From an uncultured Sphingomonas sp. (GTDB lineage Bacteria > Pseudomonadota > Alphaproteobacteria > Sphingomonadales > Sphingomonadaceae): a stretch of 26,236 nt of DNA. Made by a program: the position numbers and the translations under genes. Below the pieces are notes generated by a model. That model was not told where the DNA came from, did not search any database, and saw only the letters and a program-made list of their open reading frames with translations. The number at the start of each line of letters is the position of its first letter. Positions within the stretch are counted from its first letter, which is position 1. Location: positions 1-26,236 of the forward strand of contig NZ_CAKZHV010000061.1 in assembly GCF_936927845.1 (NCBI RefSeq). Reading direction: 5' to 3'. This document shows positions 16,332 through 24,103 of the stretch, in pieces.

Positions 16332-17063
16332 ATGCGGTTTGATTTCTTGCTGGCGGGCGCAGCGGCGCTGACGCTGCCGATGGCGGCAGCAGCGCAGGTC
16401 GCGTTGCCTGCGCAACCGGTGGTCGACGGCACGTTGCTGGAGGTGAGCGCGACCGGCCGCGTCACGCGCGCACCCGATCAGGCGGTGATCCGCGCCGGCG
16501 TGGTGACGCAGGCTGCGACCGCTGCCGCTGCCACGCAGGAGAACGCCGCGCGGATGGCGCAGGTGATCGCCAGCCTCAAATCGGCCGGCATCCAGCCGCG
16601 CGATCTGTCGACCAGCAACGTCTCGCTTCAGCCGCAATATCGCTACGCCGACAACCAGCCGCCCGTCGTCACCGGCTATCAGGCGAGCAACAGCGTGTCG
16701 GTCAGGTTCCGCGACATCGCGCGCAGCGGCGCGGTGCTCGATGCTTTGGTAAAGGCCGGCGCGAACCAGATCGATGGTCCGTCCTTGTCCTTGTCGCAGC
16801 CCGATGCCGCGCTCGACGCCGCGCGTGCCGATGCGGTGGCGCGTGCCAGGGCGCGGGCGACGCTTTACGCGCAGGCGGCGGGGCTGCGCGTCGAACGCAT
16901 CGTGTCGATCAGCGAGGCCGGTGAGAATGACGGCGGACAGCCGCAGCCTCCGGTCATGTTCCGCGTCCGCGCGATGGCGGCGGAGAGCAATGCCGCAACG
17001 CAGGTGTTGCCGGGCGAAACCGACGTGACCGCGACGATCAACGTCCGCTTCGTGCTCAAATGA
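16332..17063 (+). CDS. Secreted SIMPL-domain protein (DUF541)
   Basis: The 243-residue protein has a Sec signal peptide (MRFDFLLAGAAALTLPMAAA, cut probably after AQA-type residues near 22). A SIMPL domain follows: VSATGRVTRAPDQAVIRAGV at the start, then STSNVSLQPQYRY, GYQASNSVSVRFRD and a conserved late segment with RARARATLYAQAAGL. SIMPL proteins are periplasmic or surface proteins linked to stress resistance in several bacteria, but the molecular role is uncertain. The ATG at 16332 has GGGAGG upstream; the frame is open further upstream inside the adaptor gene, but that part is a shadow. It ends just before a strong bidirectional hairpin. Confidence 0.9.
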   Translation: MRFDFLLAGAAALTLPMAAAAQVALPAQPVVDGTLLEVSATGRVTRAPDQAVIRAGVVTQAATAAAATQENAARMAQVIASLKSAGIQPRDLSTSNVSLQPQYRYADNQPPVVTGYQASNSVSVRFRDIARSGAVLDALVKAGANQIDGPSLSLSQPDAALDAARADAVARARARATLYAQAAGLRVERIVSISEAGENDGGQPQPPVMFRVRAMAAESNAATQVLPGETDVTATINVRFVLK

Positions 17064-17070
17064 ACGAAAA

Positions 17071-17096
17071 CGGCCGCCCGATCACTCGGGCGGCCG
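17071..17096. terminator. Strong bidirectional intrinsic terminator
   Basis: A perfect 11-bp GC-rich stem with loop TCAC lies between the convergent SIMPL and GlsB-like genes. On the minus strand it is followed by TTTTCGTTCA, so it best serves the GlsB-like gene. On the plus strand the following bases are only partly T-rich. Confidence 0.8.
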
Positions 17097-17121
17097 CTGT
17101 CATCGTCCAGAGGTGGTGCGA

Positions 17122-17379
17122 TTAACGCACGCGACCGCGACGGAACAGGTTGACGATCGCGAGCAGAACAACGGCGCCCAGCAGCGACACGAGGAAGGTG
17201 TAGAGCGTCAGCGGCTGGTTGTTGATCGAACCGCCGGTGAAGATCAGACCGCCAAGGAACGCGCCGACGATGCCGACGATGATGTTCAGGAAGATACCCT
17301 GCTGCGCGTCGGTCCGCATGATGATGCTGGCGAGCCAGCCGATAACACCACCGACGATCAGCCAAATAATCAGGTTCAT
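17122..17379 (-). CDS. GlsB/YeaQ/YmgE family stress-response membrane protein
   Basis: The 85-residue protein has three membrane segments separated by glycine-rich turns: LIIWLIVGGVIGWLASIIM, then NIIVGIVGAFLGGLIF and TFLVSLLGAVVLLAIVNLF, ending in an Arg-rich tail. The glycine pattern and length match the GlsB/YeaQ/YmgE (transglycosylase-associated) family of inner-membrane proteins induced by general stress. GGGGAG precedes the ATG. A candidate EcfG promoter lies 48 nt upstream and a strong terminator lies downstream, so it is likely a single-gene unit. Its molecular action is not established in the family. Confidence 0.92.
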   Translation of the reverse strand: MNLIIWLIVGGVIGWLASIIMRTDAQQGIFLNIIVGIVGAFLGGLIFTGGSINNQPLTLYTFLVSLLGAVVLLAIVNLFRRGRVR

Positions 17380-17426
17380 CTCAACACTCCCCGTGGTTAC
17401 TCGCCCAAGCCGGGCGCTGGGAGGAA

Positions 17427-17452
17427 GACGCTTGATGTCAAAACATTGTTCC
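17427..17452 (-). promoter_or_regulatory. Candidate EcfG (general stress sigma factor) promoter
   Basis: On the minus strand GGAAC is followed after exactly 17 nt by CGTC, close to the alphaproteobacterial EcfG consensus GGAAC-N16/17-CGTT. It ends 47 nt before the GlsB-like start codon, and GlsB-like genes are plausible general-stress targets. The last -10 base differs from consensus. Confidence 0.5.
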
Positions 17453-17469
17453 GCAGCCGAAACCTAGCC

Positions 17470-17769
17470 TCAGAATTTCTGCTGACGCTCGTAGAGCGAT
17501 TTGTAGTGCTGAATGCGGGTGACGCGCAGGCCGGGCATGCCCGAACGATCGATCGCCCGCTGCCAGCCGGCGAATTCCTCAACGGTCAGCCCGTAGCGCG
17601 CGCACACGTCATCCACCGACAACAGCCCGCCATTCACTGCGGCGACCACTTCCGCCTTGCGACGCACCACCCAGCGCGTCGTGTCCGCCGGCGGCAGCGT
17701 GTCCAGCGTCAACGGTTCGCCGAGCGGGCCGATGACTTTCGCGGGACGAATTTTCTGATTCTCGATCAT
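17470..17769 (-). CDS. sciP: SciP-like CtrA inhibitor (DUF1153)
   Basis: This 99-residue protein has the full DUF1153 pattern: KVIGPLGEPLTLDTLPP near the N-terminus, RWVVRRKAEVVAAVNGGLLS, then a helix-turn-helix (VDDVCARYGLTVEEFAGWQRA) and a closing GMPGLRVTRIQHYK. In Caulobacter SciP binds the cell-cycle regulator CtrA and blocks its activation of target promoters, tying flagellar and division genes to the cell cycle. The protein is therefore a good marker for Alphaproteobacteria. The ATG at 17769 has AGGTTTAGGA just upstream. It has no obvious operon partner. Whether it acts on CtrA here is inferred from the family. Confidence 0.92.
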   Translation of the reverse strand: MIENQKIRPAKVIGPLGEPLTLDTLPPADTTRWVVRRKAEVVAAVNGGLLSVDDVCARYGLTVEEFAGWQRAIDRSGMPGLRVTRIQHYKSLYERQQKF

Positions 17770-17870
17770 TCCTAAACCTCGGCTAGGGGCTTTGGCCCCC
17801 GTTCCATCGTGCGACCCTTGTAGGGCGATGGCCTTGAACGGTGTTTAAAGCGGCGCGGTAAACAGGGTCT

Positions 17871-18074
17871 TCACGGCTCGCGCCACGTCGACAGCGCGGC
17901 GGCGGTCGGCGGGTCGAAACTGCCCGCGCGCGGCGACAATCGCGTCGCCTCCGCTCGCGTCGCGTCGATCGTCTGCGCAAGCGCGGCGGTGGGCGAGCGC
18001 GCGGTGCGCGAGGCGGCGGCACGTAGCGGGGCGGCACGTAGCGGGGTAGCGGCGCTGGATGGCTGGGTCGTCAC
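17871..18074 (-). CDS. Doubtful small hypothetical protein
   Basis: A 67-codon frame starting at GTG 18074 shows the strong third-position G/C preference of the neighbouring genes, which the two other minus-strand frames lack. The product is Ala/Thr/Arg-rich, with a helical stretch AALAQTIDATRAEATRLSP, and contains a repeated APLRA encoded by the 15-bp tandem repeat. I do not recognise it. A GAG lies about 9 nt before the GTG. It may be real, a remnant, or chance; the remaining sequence of 17770-18204 shows nothing else. Confidence 0.3.
   Translation of the reverse strand: MTTQPSSAATPLRAAPLRAAASRTARSPTAALAQTIDATRAEATRLSPRAGSFDPPTAAALSTWREP
18016..18045. repeat. 15-bp perfect tandem repeat, two copies
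   Basis: GCGGCACGTAGCGGG occurs at 18016-18030 and again at 18031-18045. Its 15-bp length keeps any reading frame, giving five repeated residues in each. Confidence 0.9.
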
Positions 18075-18204
18075 GCATGGCGTCTCATGATGGTCGTTCG
18101 TTACAATCACGATTAGCCACGAGATGTTGAAGGAGCGGTAAAGCGGCGCACCGTGTTTGCGCCGCCGAGTGGCGGGCGAGCGACGAAACGCTTATAAGGG
18201 CCCC

Positions 18205-19305
18205 ATGCACGAACTCGCCGATTTTCAGTTGCCGCCGGGCGCGCGGCGCATCGTCGTCGCGATGTCGGGCGGGGTCGACAGTTCGGTCGTCGCCGCGCTG
18301 GCTGCGCGCACCGGGGTCGAGACGATCGGCGTCACCTTGCAACTCTACGATCACGGCGAGGCGACCAAGCGTGCGGGCGCTTGCTGCGCGGGGCGCGACA
18401 TCCGCGACGCGCGCGCGGTGTGCGACCGGCTCGGCATCGCGCACTACGTGTTCGACCACGAGACGAGCTTTCGCGAGCAGGTGGTCGACCGGTTCGCCGA
18501 CGAATATCTCGCCGGACGCACGCCGATCCCCTGCGTCCAGTGCAACATGGGACCGAAGTTCACCGATCTGTTCGCGCTCGCGCGTGATCTGGGTGCCGAC
18601 GCGCTCGCGACCGGGCATTATGTCCGCCGCGTCGAAGGCGAGAGCGGCGCGGAGCTGCACCGCGGGGCGGATCCGGCGCGCGACCAGAGCTATTTCCTGT
18701 TCGCGACCACGGCCGCGCAGCTCGACTTCCTGCGCTTCCCGCTCGGCAACCTGCCCAAGGCACGCGTGCGCGAGATCGCGGGCGAGATGGGGCTGCTGGT
18801 CGCGGCCAAGCCCGACAGCCAGGATATCTGCTTCGTGCCCGACGGCGATTATGCCGGCTTGGTCAAGAAGCTGCGGCCGGAGGCCGCGCAGGGCGGCGAG
18901 ATCGTTGATCTTGGCGGGCGCAAGCTCGGCGAGCATCGCGGCATCATCCACTACACCGTCGGCCAGCGCCGCGGGCTGGAGATCGGCGGCAGTCCCGAGC
19001 CGCTCTACGTCGTGCGCGTTGAGCCCGAGGCCCAGCGCGTCGTCGTCGGCCCGCGGCGTGCGCTGGCAGTGGCGGCGGCACGGCTGGAGGGGATGAACGT
19101 GCTCGGCCCGCTGACGGATGCCCTGACCGCCAAGGTGCGCTCGATGGCGAAACCGGTGCCCGCACGCATGCTGGGCGATCGGCTGGTGTTCGACGCGCCC
19201 GAATATGGTGTCGCGCCAGGTCAGGCCGCGGTGCTGTACGACGGCGACCGCGTGCTCGGCGGCGGGTGGATCGCCGAAACCGAGGCGGCGATGGCGGCGG
19301 CGTGA
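18205..19305 (+). CDS. mnmA: tRNA 2-thiouridine(34) synthase MnmA
   Basis: The 366-residue enzyme thiolates the wobble uridine of tRNA for Lys, Glu and Gln, using ATP and a sulfur relay. The PP-loop SGGVDSS is at 21-27. IPCVQCN holds the catalytic cysteine, C113, and the second cysteine C209 lies in SQDICF. TGHYVRR, DQSYFLF and the C-terminal beta-barrel (PEYGVAPGQAAVLYDGD) are also typical. The ATG at 18205 is preferred with AAGG upstream; codons upstream in the same frame are Arg-rich and unlike the family. An extra CCAGRDI segment near 60-66 occurs in alphaproteobacterial members. It stands alone between the sciP region and the convergent nudC operon. Confidence 0.96.
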   Translation: MHELADFQLPPGARRIVVAMSGGVDSSVVAALAARTGVETIGVTLQLYDHGEATKRAGACCAGRDIRDARAVCDRLGIAHYVFDHETSFREQVVDRFADEYLAGRTPIPCVQCNMGPKFTDLFALARDLGADALATGHYVRRVEGESGAELHRGADPARDQSYFLFATTAAQLDFLRFPLGNLPKARVREIAGEMGLLVAAKPDSQDICFVPDGDYAGLVKKLRPEAAQGGEIVDLGGRKLGEHRGIIHYTVGQRRGLEIGGSPEPLYVVRVEPEAQRVVVGPRRALAVAAARLEGMNVLGPLTDALTAKVRSMAKPVPARMLGDRLVFDAPEYGVAPGQAAVLYDGDRVLGGGWIAETEAAMAAA

Positions 19306-19346
19306 AGGCGACGCGCACGCAGCGCGGACTACCTTCGTCATCCCGA

Positions 19347-19408
19347 ACTTGATCCGAGGTCCCGGCTGCGACCGGACGATGGTAGGCTCGCGGAATTCCG
19401 GATCGAGT
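19347..19408. repeat. Dispersed intergenic inverted repeat, degenerate
   Basis: CGTCATCCCGAACTTGATCC begins a stretch whose ACTTGATCCG (19347-19356) pairs, with one mismatch, with CGGATCGAGT (19399-19408). Similar CGTCATCCCGGACTTGATCC-type units are common between genes in sphingomonads. It lies in the 173-bp gap between the convergent mnmA and nudC genes; the gap holds no gene. Confidence 0.5.
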
Positions 19409-19478
19409 CTGCGACAACGGCTGGTGAGATCGTCCGCGATCGCGAACCCACCATTTTCGCCGGAAAGGAAACTCGGCG

Positions 19479-20363
19479 TTACGCCAGCTCGTGCGCCCAG
19501 GCGTGGAGCAAGGTATGCGCGATCGCGTACGGCGGCGGCGCCAGGAAAGCGTCACCGCTGCCGTTCAGCACTCCGATCACCTCGTCGCGGGTGACCCATT
19601 TGGCGTCTTCGAGCTCGTTGGCGTCGAGCGTGATCTGGTCGGTCAACGCCTGACCGATACAGGCGATCATCAGTTGCGACGGAAACGGCCAGGGCTGGCT
19701 CGCGACGTAGCGGACCGCGCCGACCTCGACGCCCGCCTCCTCGCCGATCTCGCGCCGCACGGCTTCCTCGATCGCTTCGCCGGGTTCAAGAAAGCCGGCG
19801 AGCGCGGAGTAACGGCCGGCGGGCCAACTCGGCTGCCGGCCGATCAGCGCGCGGCGGTCGTGCTCGGCGATCATGATGACGACCGGGTCGGTGCGCGGGA
19901 AATGCTCGGCGCGGCAGTTGGGGCAGCGGCGGCCCCAGCCGGCGCGGAACAGCGCGGTCGGGGTGCCGCAATTGGCGCAGAAGCGGTGGCGCGCGTGCCA
20001 GTCGAGCAGCGCGCGCGCGGTGGCGAAGGTCGCCGCCTCGCCGGGCTGCAGTTGTTCAAGCGTGTTGAACAGCGTCGGCGAGCGGAACGGCGGCGGCGCA
20101 CCCTGACCCGGCAGGATCGCGGCGAAGCGCGGACGGCCTCGGTCGAGCCCGAGCAGGATGAACTCGGCATCATCGGGTGCCTCGGTCAGCATGGTCCAGC
20201 CGAGCCGACCGTCGTCGGTGACCTCGGGCTCCCAATTGTGGAGCACGAGCAGCCGCGCCTGCCAATTGCCGATCGCCGCGGCGAGCTCGCCCTCGTCGTG
20301 GCGCATCGCGTCGGCGCGGTCGAGCGTGCCGCCGGTGAAGCCGGGCGTGAGGATATCGCTCAC
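19479..20363 (-). CDS. nudC: NAD(+) diphosphatase NudC
   Basis: The 294-residue Nudix hydrolase cleaves NAD(H) and, in E. coli, removes NAD caps from RNA. A zinc ribbon is formed by C129, C132, C147 and C150 (FCANCGTPT, RCPNC). The Nudix box is GFLEPGEAIEEAVRREIGEE (190-209 and on), followed by the NudC signature SQPWPFPSQLM (222-232). The order N-domain, zinc ribbon, Nudix is that of the full family. The start is GTG at 20363 within a GTGA shared with the stop of the serine hydrolase gene, so it is the third gene of the mutY operon. Confidence 0.95.
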   Translation of the reverse strand: MSDILTPGFTGGTLDRADAMRHDEGELAAAIGNWQARLLVLHNWEPEVTDDGRLGWTMLTEAPDDAEFILLGLDRGRPRFAAILPGQGAPPPFRSPTLFNTLEQLQPGEAATFATARALLDWHARHRFCANCGTPTALFRAGWGRRCPNCRAEHFPRTDPVVIMIAEHDRRALIGRQPSWPAGRYSALAGFLEPGEAIEEAVRREIGEEAGVEVGAVRYVASQPWPFPSQLMIACIGQALTDQITLDANELEDAKWVTRDEVIGVLNGSGDAFLAPPPYAIAHTLLHAWAHELA

Positions 20364-21778
20364 GGGCGCGCCCCGGCTCGTCTCGCGGCATCGCGGTGCT
20401 CGGCATCGCGGCGCAGCGTCGCGCCGACCTGCTTGGCAAGGTCAAGGCTGCCGGGTGGGAACATGTTCACCATCGCAGTGCCCCGGGTCTTGTCGATCGT
20501 GTTGACGAACGCGATCGTGTTGGCCGCGCCGCTCCAGCTATAGGTGCCCCTTGGCGCACCGCCGGGCACGTCTTCCAGTTGCACGAACCCGCCCGCGCCG
20601 AAACCGGCACCCATCTGCGTACCCGGGGTGTAACCGGTGAAGGTGACCCCCGGGGGCAACAGGTTGGAGGTGGCGAGCCGCACCGTCTCCGGTTTCATCA
20701 CCTCGACGCCGTCGAGCGTGCCACCGTCCTGGATCATGTGGAGGAAGCGATCGTAATCGCGCGCGGACGAGACCAGCCCCGCCCCGCCATAGGCGAAGCT
20801 CGGCGCGTTTAGATAGGGCGAGGTCGCGGCAGGGTCGAACGGCAGCAGGCGACCGCCAGCGGCCACGTAGAGCGTCGCGAACCTGCCCTGCTGCCCCGCC
20901 GGCACCTGCCACCCGGTTGAGGTCATCTTTAGCGGGGTGAGCAGGCGCGTCTGCACGAAGCGCTCGAACGACATGCCGCTCGCGCGCTCGATCACCGCGC
21001 CCATCACGTCGAGCCCGATCGAGTAGCTCCATCTGGTGCCCGGCTGCGCGATCAGCGGCAGTTGCGCGGCGCGGTTCGCGAATTCCAGCAGGCTGGTCGG
21101 CCGGGTGCGACGCGCTTCGCGCTCGACCTCGGCGTTGACCTGCGCCGGAACGACGCCCAGCCGCTCGGTTTCCTTGAGCAAGGGGCCCTTGGCGAGGATG
21201 TTGTAGCTCAACCCCGCCGAATGGGTCAGCAGCATGCGGATCGTAATCGGCCGCGTCGCGGGCGCCGTCTCGAGCGAGGTGTCGGGATGGGTGAGCACGC
21301 GCATCGTCGCGAACGCCGGGATGTATTTGGAGACGGGATCGTCGAGCCTGATCCGGCCGTCCTGCACCAGCAGCATCGCGGCCATGCCGGTAATCGGCTT
21401 GGTCATCGAATAAACACGCCACAAGCTGTCGGGGCCGGCGGCAGGCGCGGTCGCGTCAGTCGCGATCCGACCGGCGGAGAGGTAGAGCGTCGGCCCGTCG
21501 CCATGCCCGAACGCGCCCGCGATGCCCGGCGTGCGGTTGGTCGCGACCAGCCGGTCAAACAGCGCCTGCGTTTCGGGCAGCAGCACGCGCCCGAGCGTCT
21601 CGCCAGTCGGCACGGGGATGCGCGGGCGCGGCATGCTGGTCTGACGGGACTGGGTGCCCGCACGCAGGCTCGCCTGCGACGATGCCTCGCGTGCGACCGT
21701 CAGCCCGGCGACGAGCGCGAGCAATGCGCTGCCTGCCGCGATCCCGGTGCGTCCGCCTGCCATACGAACCAGCGTCAT
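20360..21778 (-). CDS. Secreted serine hydrolase, class C beta-lactamase/esterase fold
   Basis: The 472-residue protein starts with a signal-like hydrophobic segment (about 10-29) and has the serine beta-lactamase-like pattern: the nucleophile motif S124-M-T-K127 in RVYSMTKPITGMAAM, the HSAGLSYN segment, and the Tyr motif WSYSIGLDVMG. These match the Beta-lactamase PF00144-type group that includes esterase EstB and D-aminopeptidases, where penicillin hydrolysis is usually absent. Substrate cannot be told from sequence. The ATG at 21778 overlaps the mutY stop as ATGA with GGAGGCAGG upstream; the longer open frame upstream is a shadow of mutY. Confidence 0.9.
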   Translation of the reverse strand: MTLVRMAGGRTGIAAGSALLALVAGLTVAREASSQASLRAGTQSRQTSMPRPRIPVPTGETLGRVLLPETQALFDRLVATNRTPGIAGAFGHGDGPTLYLSAGRIATDATAPAAGPDSLWRVYSMTKPITGMAAMLLVQDGRIRLDDPVSKYIPAFATMRVLTHPDTSLETAPATRPITIRMLLTHSAGLSYNILAKGPLLKETERLGVVPAQVNAEVEREARRTRPTSLLEFANRAAQLPLIAQPGTRWSYSIGLDVMGAVIERASGMSFERFVQTRLLTPLKMTSTGWQVPAGQQGRFATLYVAAGGRLLPFDPAATSPYLNAPSFAYGGAGLVSSARDYDRFLHMIQDGGTLDGVEVMKPETVRLATSNLLPPGVTFTGYTPGTQMGAGFGAGGFVQLEDVPGGAPRGTYSWSGAANTIAFVNTIDKTRGTAMVNMFPPGSLDLAKQVGATLRRDAEHRDAARRAGARP

Positions 21779-22869
21779 CCTGCCTCCATCCCCAACACCG
21801 CGTGCGCCGCCTTGGCGAAGACGGTCGGCAGACCGGCCTCTCCTAGCAATGCTATCGGCCACCACTCGCCGACAACCGGGGTTGGGCCATGCGCCTCGCC
21901 GGTGACCAGCGCAAGATCGAGCGTGAAGTGGGTGAAGCCGTGGCTGACCTGAATGTTGAGCATACGCCAGTCCGCCTCGGCCGGCGCGCCGGCAAGGCCG
22001 GGCTGTGCCACCTCCCACGGTCCGGTCGGCAGCGCGCGCATCCCGCCGAGCAAGCCCTTGTCGGGACGACGAACGAGCAGCACCTCGCGCCCCGCGGGCG
22101 TGTCGCGCGTGAGCCAGAAGATCGTGCCGTGGCGGTGCGGGCGATCGGGCTTGGGCTTCTTGACGGGGTAGCGCTCGGGCTCGCCCTGCGCGTGGCCGAC
22201 GCATTGGGGTTGAAGCGGGCAGAGCAGGCATTTGGGACGGCGCACGGTGCAGACTGCTTGGCCCAAATCCATCATCGCTTGCGCGAAGTCGCCGGCGCGG
22301 GTGGCTGGGGTGATCGTGTCGGTCGCGGCGCGGATCGTGGGGCGAGCGTTCGGCAGCGGGGTTGGGAGTGCGAACAGGCGCGCGACGACGCGCTCGACGT
22401 TTGCGTCGACCACCACCGCGCGTTCGCCGAACGCGATCGCGGCGACCGCGGCGGCGGTGTATGCGCCGAAGCCCGGCAGGCGGCGCAGCGCTTCCTCCGT
22501 GCAGGGCAGTTCGCCCGCATGCTCGGCCGCGATGACGCGCGCGGCGGCGAGCAGGTTGCGCGCGCGGGCGTAATAACCGAGCCCCGCCCAGGCAGCCATC
22601 ACGTCCGCCTCGTCGGCGGCGGCGAGGTCGGCGAAGGTCGGCCAGCGCTGCGTCCAGGCGAGAAATCGCGGGCGGACGGTGGCGACCGTGGTCTGCTGCA
22701 ACATGACCTCCGACAGCCAGACGCGATACGGGTCGGGCGTCTCGCCGGGCTTCGCACGCCACGGCAGGTCGCGGCGGTGGCGATCGTACCAGTCGAGCAG
22801 CGCGGGGGCGACCGCGTGCGGATCGGCGGGACTATCGGCTGCGGGTGCGATCGAATCCTTGGCGTCCAC
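21775..22869 (-). CDS. mutY: A/G-specific adenine DNA glycosylase MutY
   Basis: The enzyme removes adenine paired with 8-oxoguanine. With GTG at 22869 it has 364 residues. E54 lies in WLSEVMLQQT, the helix-hairpin-helix is LPGFGAYTAAAV (131-142), and the catalytic D155 is in VVVDANVERVVAR. The iron-sulfur ligands are C207, C214, C217 and C223 in the usual C-X6-C-X2-C-X5-C spacing. The C-terminal NUDT1-like domain that senses 8-oxoG follows (about 246 onward). The frame continues upstream across the divergent DUF721 start, but that part is Arg-rich and unlikely to be translated. It heads the mutY - serine hydrolase - nudC operon. Confidence 0.95.
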   Translation of the reverse strand: MDAKDSIAPAADSPADPHAVAPALLDWYDRHRRDLPWRAKPGETPDPYRVWLSEVMLQQTTVATVRPRFLAWTQRWPTFADLAAADEADVMAAWAGLGYYARARNLLAAARVIAAEHAGELPCTEEALRRLPGFGAYTAAAVAAIAFGERAVVVDANVERVVARLFALPTPLPNARPTIRAATDTITPATRAGDFAQAMMDLGQAVCTVRRPKCLLCPLQPQCVGHAQGEPERYPVKKPKPDRPHRHGTIFWLTRDTPAGREVLLVRRPDKGLLGGMRALPTGPWEVAQPGLAGAPAEADWRMLNIQVSHGFTHFTLDLALVTGEAHGPTPVVGEWWPIALLGEAGLPTVFAKAAHAVLGMEAG

Positions 22870-22895
22870 CGCCCCGCTATGGCATGGGCGGGCGG

Positions 22896-23408
22896 ATGAG
22901 CAAGCGCCCGCGCGCCCCCCTTCCCCCGCCCGAGCGCCAGAACCGGTCGCGCGCCGTGTCCGAGCTGCTGCCCGCCATCGGCGGTGCAGCCTTCCGCCGC
23001 TTCGGCTTCGTCCAGTCGGCGGTGGTATCACGCTGGCCCGAGATCGTCGGCGAGCGGCTGGCGGCGGTGAGCTCGCCCGAATCGATCCGCTTCCCGATGG
23101 GCAAGAAGCAGGATGGTACGCTGACGCTGACCTGCCGCGGCGCGCACGCGGTGATGATGCAGCACGTGATCCCCGAGATCACCGAGCGGGTGAACCGCTT
23201 CTTCGGCTATCAGGCCGTCGCACGGATCACGATCCGCCAGGGCGAGATCACCAAGCGGGCGCCCAAGCGCGTGCTGCCCGAACTCGCCCCCGCGCCGGTC
23301 GAACTGGGGGCGAGTTTGAAGACGATCGCCGATCCCGAATTGAAGGCGGTGCTGGAGGCGCTCGCCTCCGGTGTCGCCAACCGCCCCGCCCTTCCCCAGG
23401 TGAAATGA
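22896..23408 (+). CDS. DUF721 domain protein
   Basis: The 170-residue protein has the DUF721 (DciA-like) pattern: AVSELLPAIGGAAFRRFGF, the core VVSRWPEIVGERLAAVSSPESIRF and LTLTCRGAHAVMMQHVIPEI. DUF721 proteins include DciA, the ancestral loader of the replicative helicase DnaB, but alphaproteobacterial members are less studied. The ATG at 22896 gives only 26 bp to the divergent mutY start, so the promoters overlap. Its stop overlaps the next gene as ATGA, so it leads an operon with the two thiol oxidoreductases and probably smc. Confidence 0.88.
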   Translation: MSKRPRAPLPPPERQNRSRAVSELLPAIGGAAFRRFGFVQSAVVSRWPEIVGERLAAVSSPESIRFPMGKKQDGTLTLTCRGAHAVMMQHVIPEITERVNRFFGYQAVARITIRQGEITKRAPKRVLPELAPAPVELGASLKTIADPELKAVLEALASGVANRPALPQVK

Positions 23409-24073
23409 AGACGCTCCTGCCCCTGCTCGCCGCGGCACTGCTTGCCGCCTCTCCCAGCACTGCGGCCCCACGCGCCTGGACCACGGCCGCAGCGCCGGTC
23501 GCGACCGGCAGCTACCTTCTGGGCAATCCCAAGGCCAAGGTGCGGCTGGTCGAAATCCTGAGCTACACCTGCCCGCATTGCGCGCATTTCGCCGCCGAGT
23601 CGGACGCCAGCATCAAGGCGATGGTACGGTCGGGCACGCTGGCGGTCGAGGTGCGCAACCAGCTGCACGACAAGATCGATCTCGCCGCGGCGACGCTGGC
23701 GCGTTGCGCGGGACCGGCAGCGTTTCCGGCGGTGCACGCCGCCTTTCTTTCGCACCAGCGCGAATGGATCGATCGCGCGGTCGAGTGGGATCAGGCGAAC
23801 GCGGCGCGCGTCTCGACCTATCCGCAACTGGCGCAATTGCGCGCGCTGGCGGACGGTGCCGGGCTGACCGCAATCGTGCGGGCAGAAGGGGTCGCGCCGG
23901 CAGCGATCGAGGCATGCTTCGCCGATGAAAAGGCGTTGAACGCCACGCTCACCGTGTCGCAATCAACCGAGGTCGCAGCGGGAACGCCCGCGTTCATCGT
24001 CAACGGCAAGTTGATCCAAACGGTGACCTGGGCGCAATTGCAGCCGATGCTGCGTGCCGCCGGCGCCAGATAA
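23405..24073 (+). CDS. Secreted DsbA-like thiol:disulfide oxidoreductase
   Basis: The 222-residue protein has a Sec signal peptide (MKTLLPLLAAALLAASPSTA) and a thioredoxin fold with active site C56-P-H-C59 in SYTCPHCAHF, as in DsbA. The cis-proline is in AGTPAFIVNG near the C-terminus, and the helical insertion lies between. It should introduce or rearrange disulfides in periplasmic proteins. ATGA overlap with the DUF721 gene shows coupling. No DsbB-type reoxidation partner is encoded here. It is followed after a 30-nt gap by a second, lipoprotein DsbA homologue. Confidence 0.92.
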   Translation: MKTLLPLLAAALLAASPSTAAPRAWTTAAAPVATGSYLLGNPKAKVRLVEILSYTCPHCAHFAAESDASIKAMVRSGTLAVEVRNQLHDKIDLAAATLARCAGPAAFPAVHAAFLSHQREWIDRAVEWDQANAARVSTYPQLAQLRALADGAGLTAIVRAEGVAPAAIEACFADEKALNATLTVSQSTEVAAGTPAFIVNGKLIQTVTWAQLQPMLRAAGAR

Positions 24074-24103
24074 GCAAGCCCGAACAAGCAAGTGGAGTTG
24101 TTC

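Noticed and set aside
17783..17800. GGGGC-GCCCC hairpin upstream of sciP as a terminator
   Set aside because: Only 5 bp of stem and no T tract on either strand.
18016..18045. Tandem repeat considered as the start of a CRISPR array
   Set aside because: Two adjacent 15-bp copies without spacers; no cas gene in the window.
21779..22762. Long upstream extension of the serine hydrolase frame
   Set aside because: It lies entirely opposite the mutY reading frame's codons as a shadow; the ATG at 21778 has a good ribosome binding site and leads into a signal peptide.
22870..23031. N-terminal extension of the MutY frame
   Set aside because: The extra residues are Arg/Gly-rich, unlike any MutY, and overlap the divergent DUF721 start.
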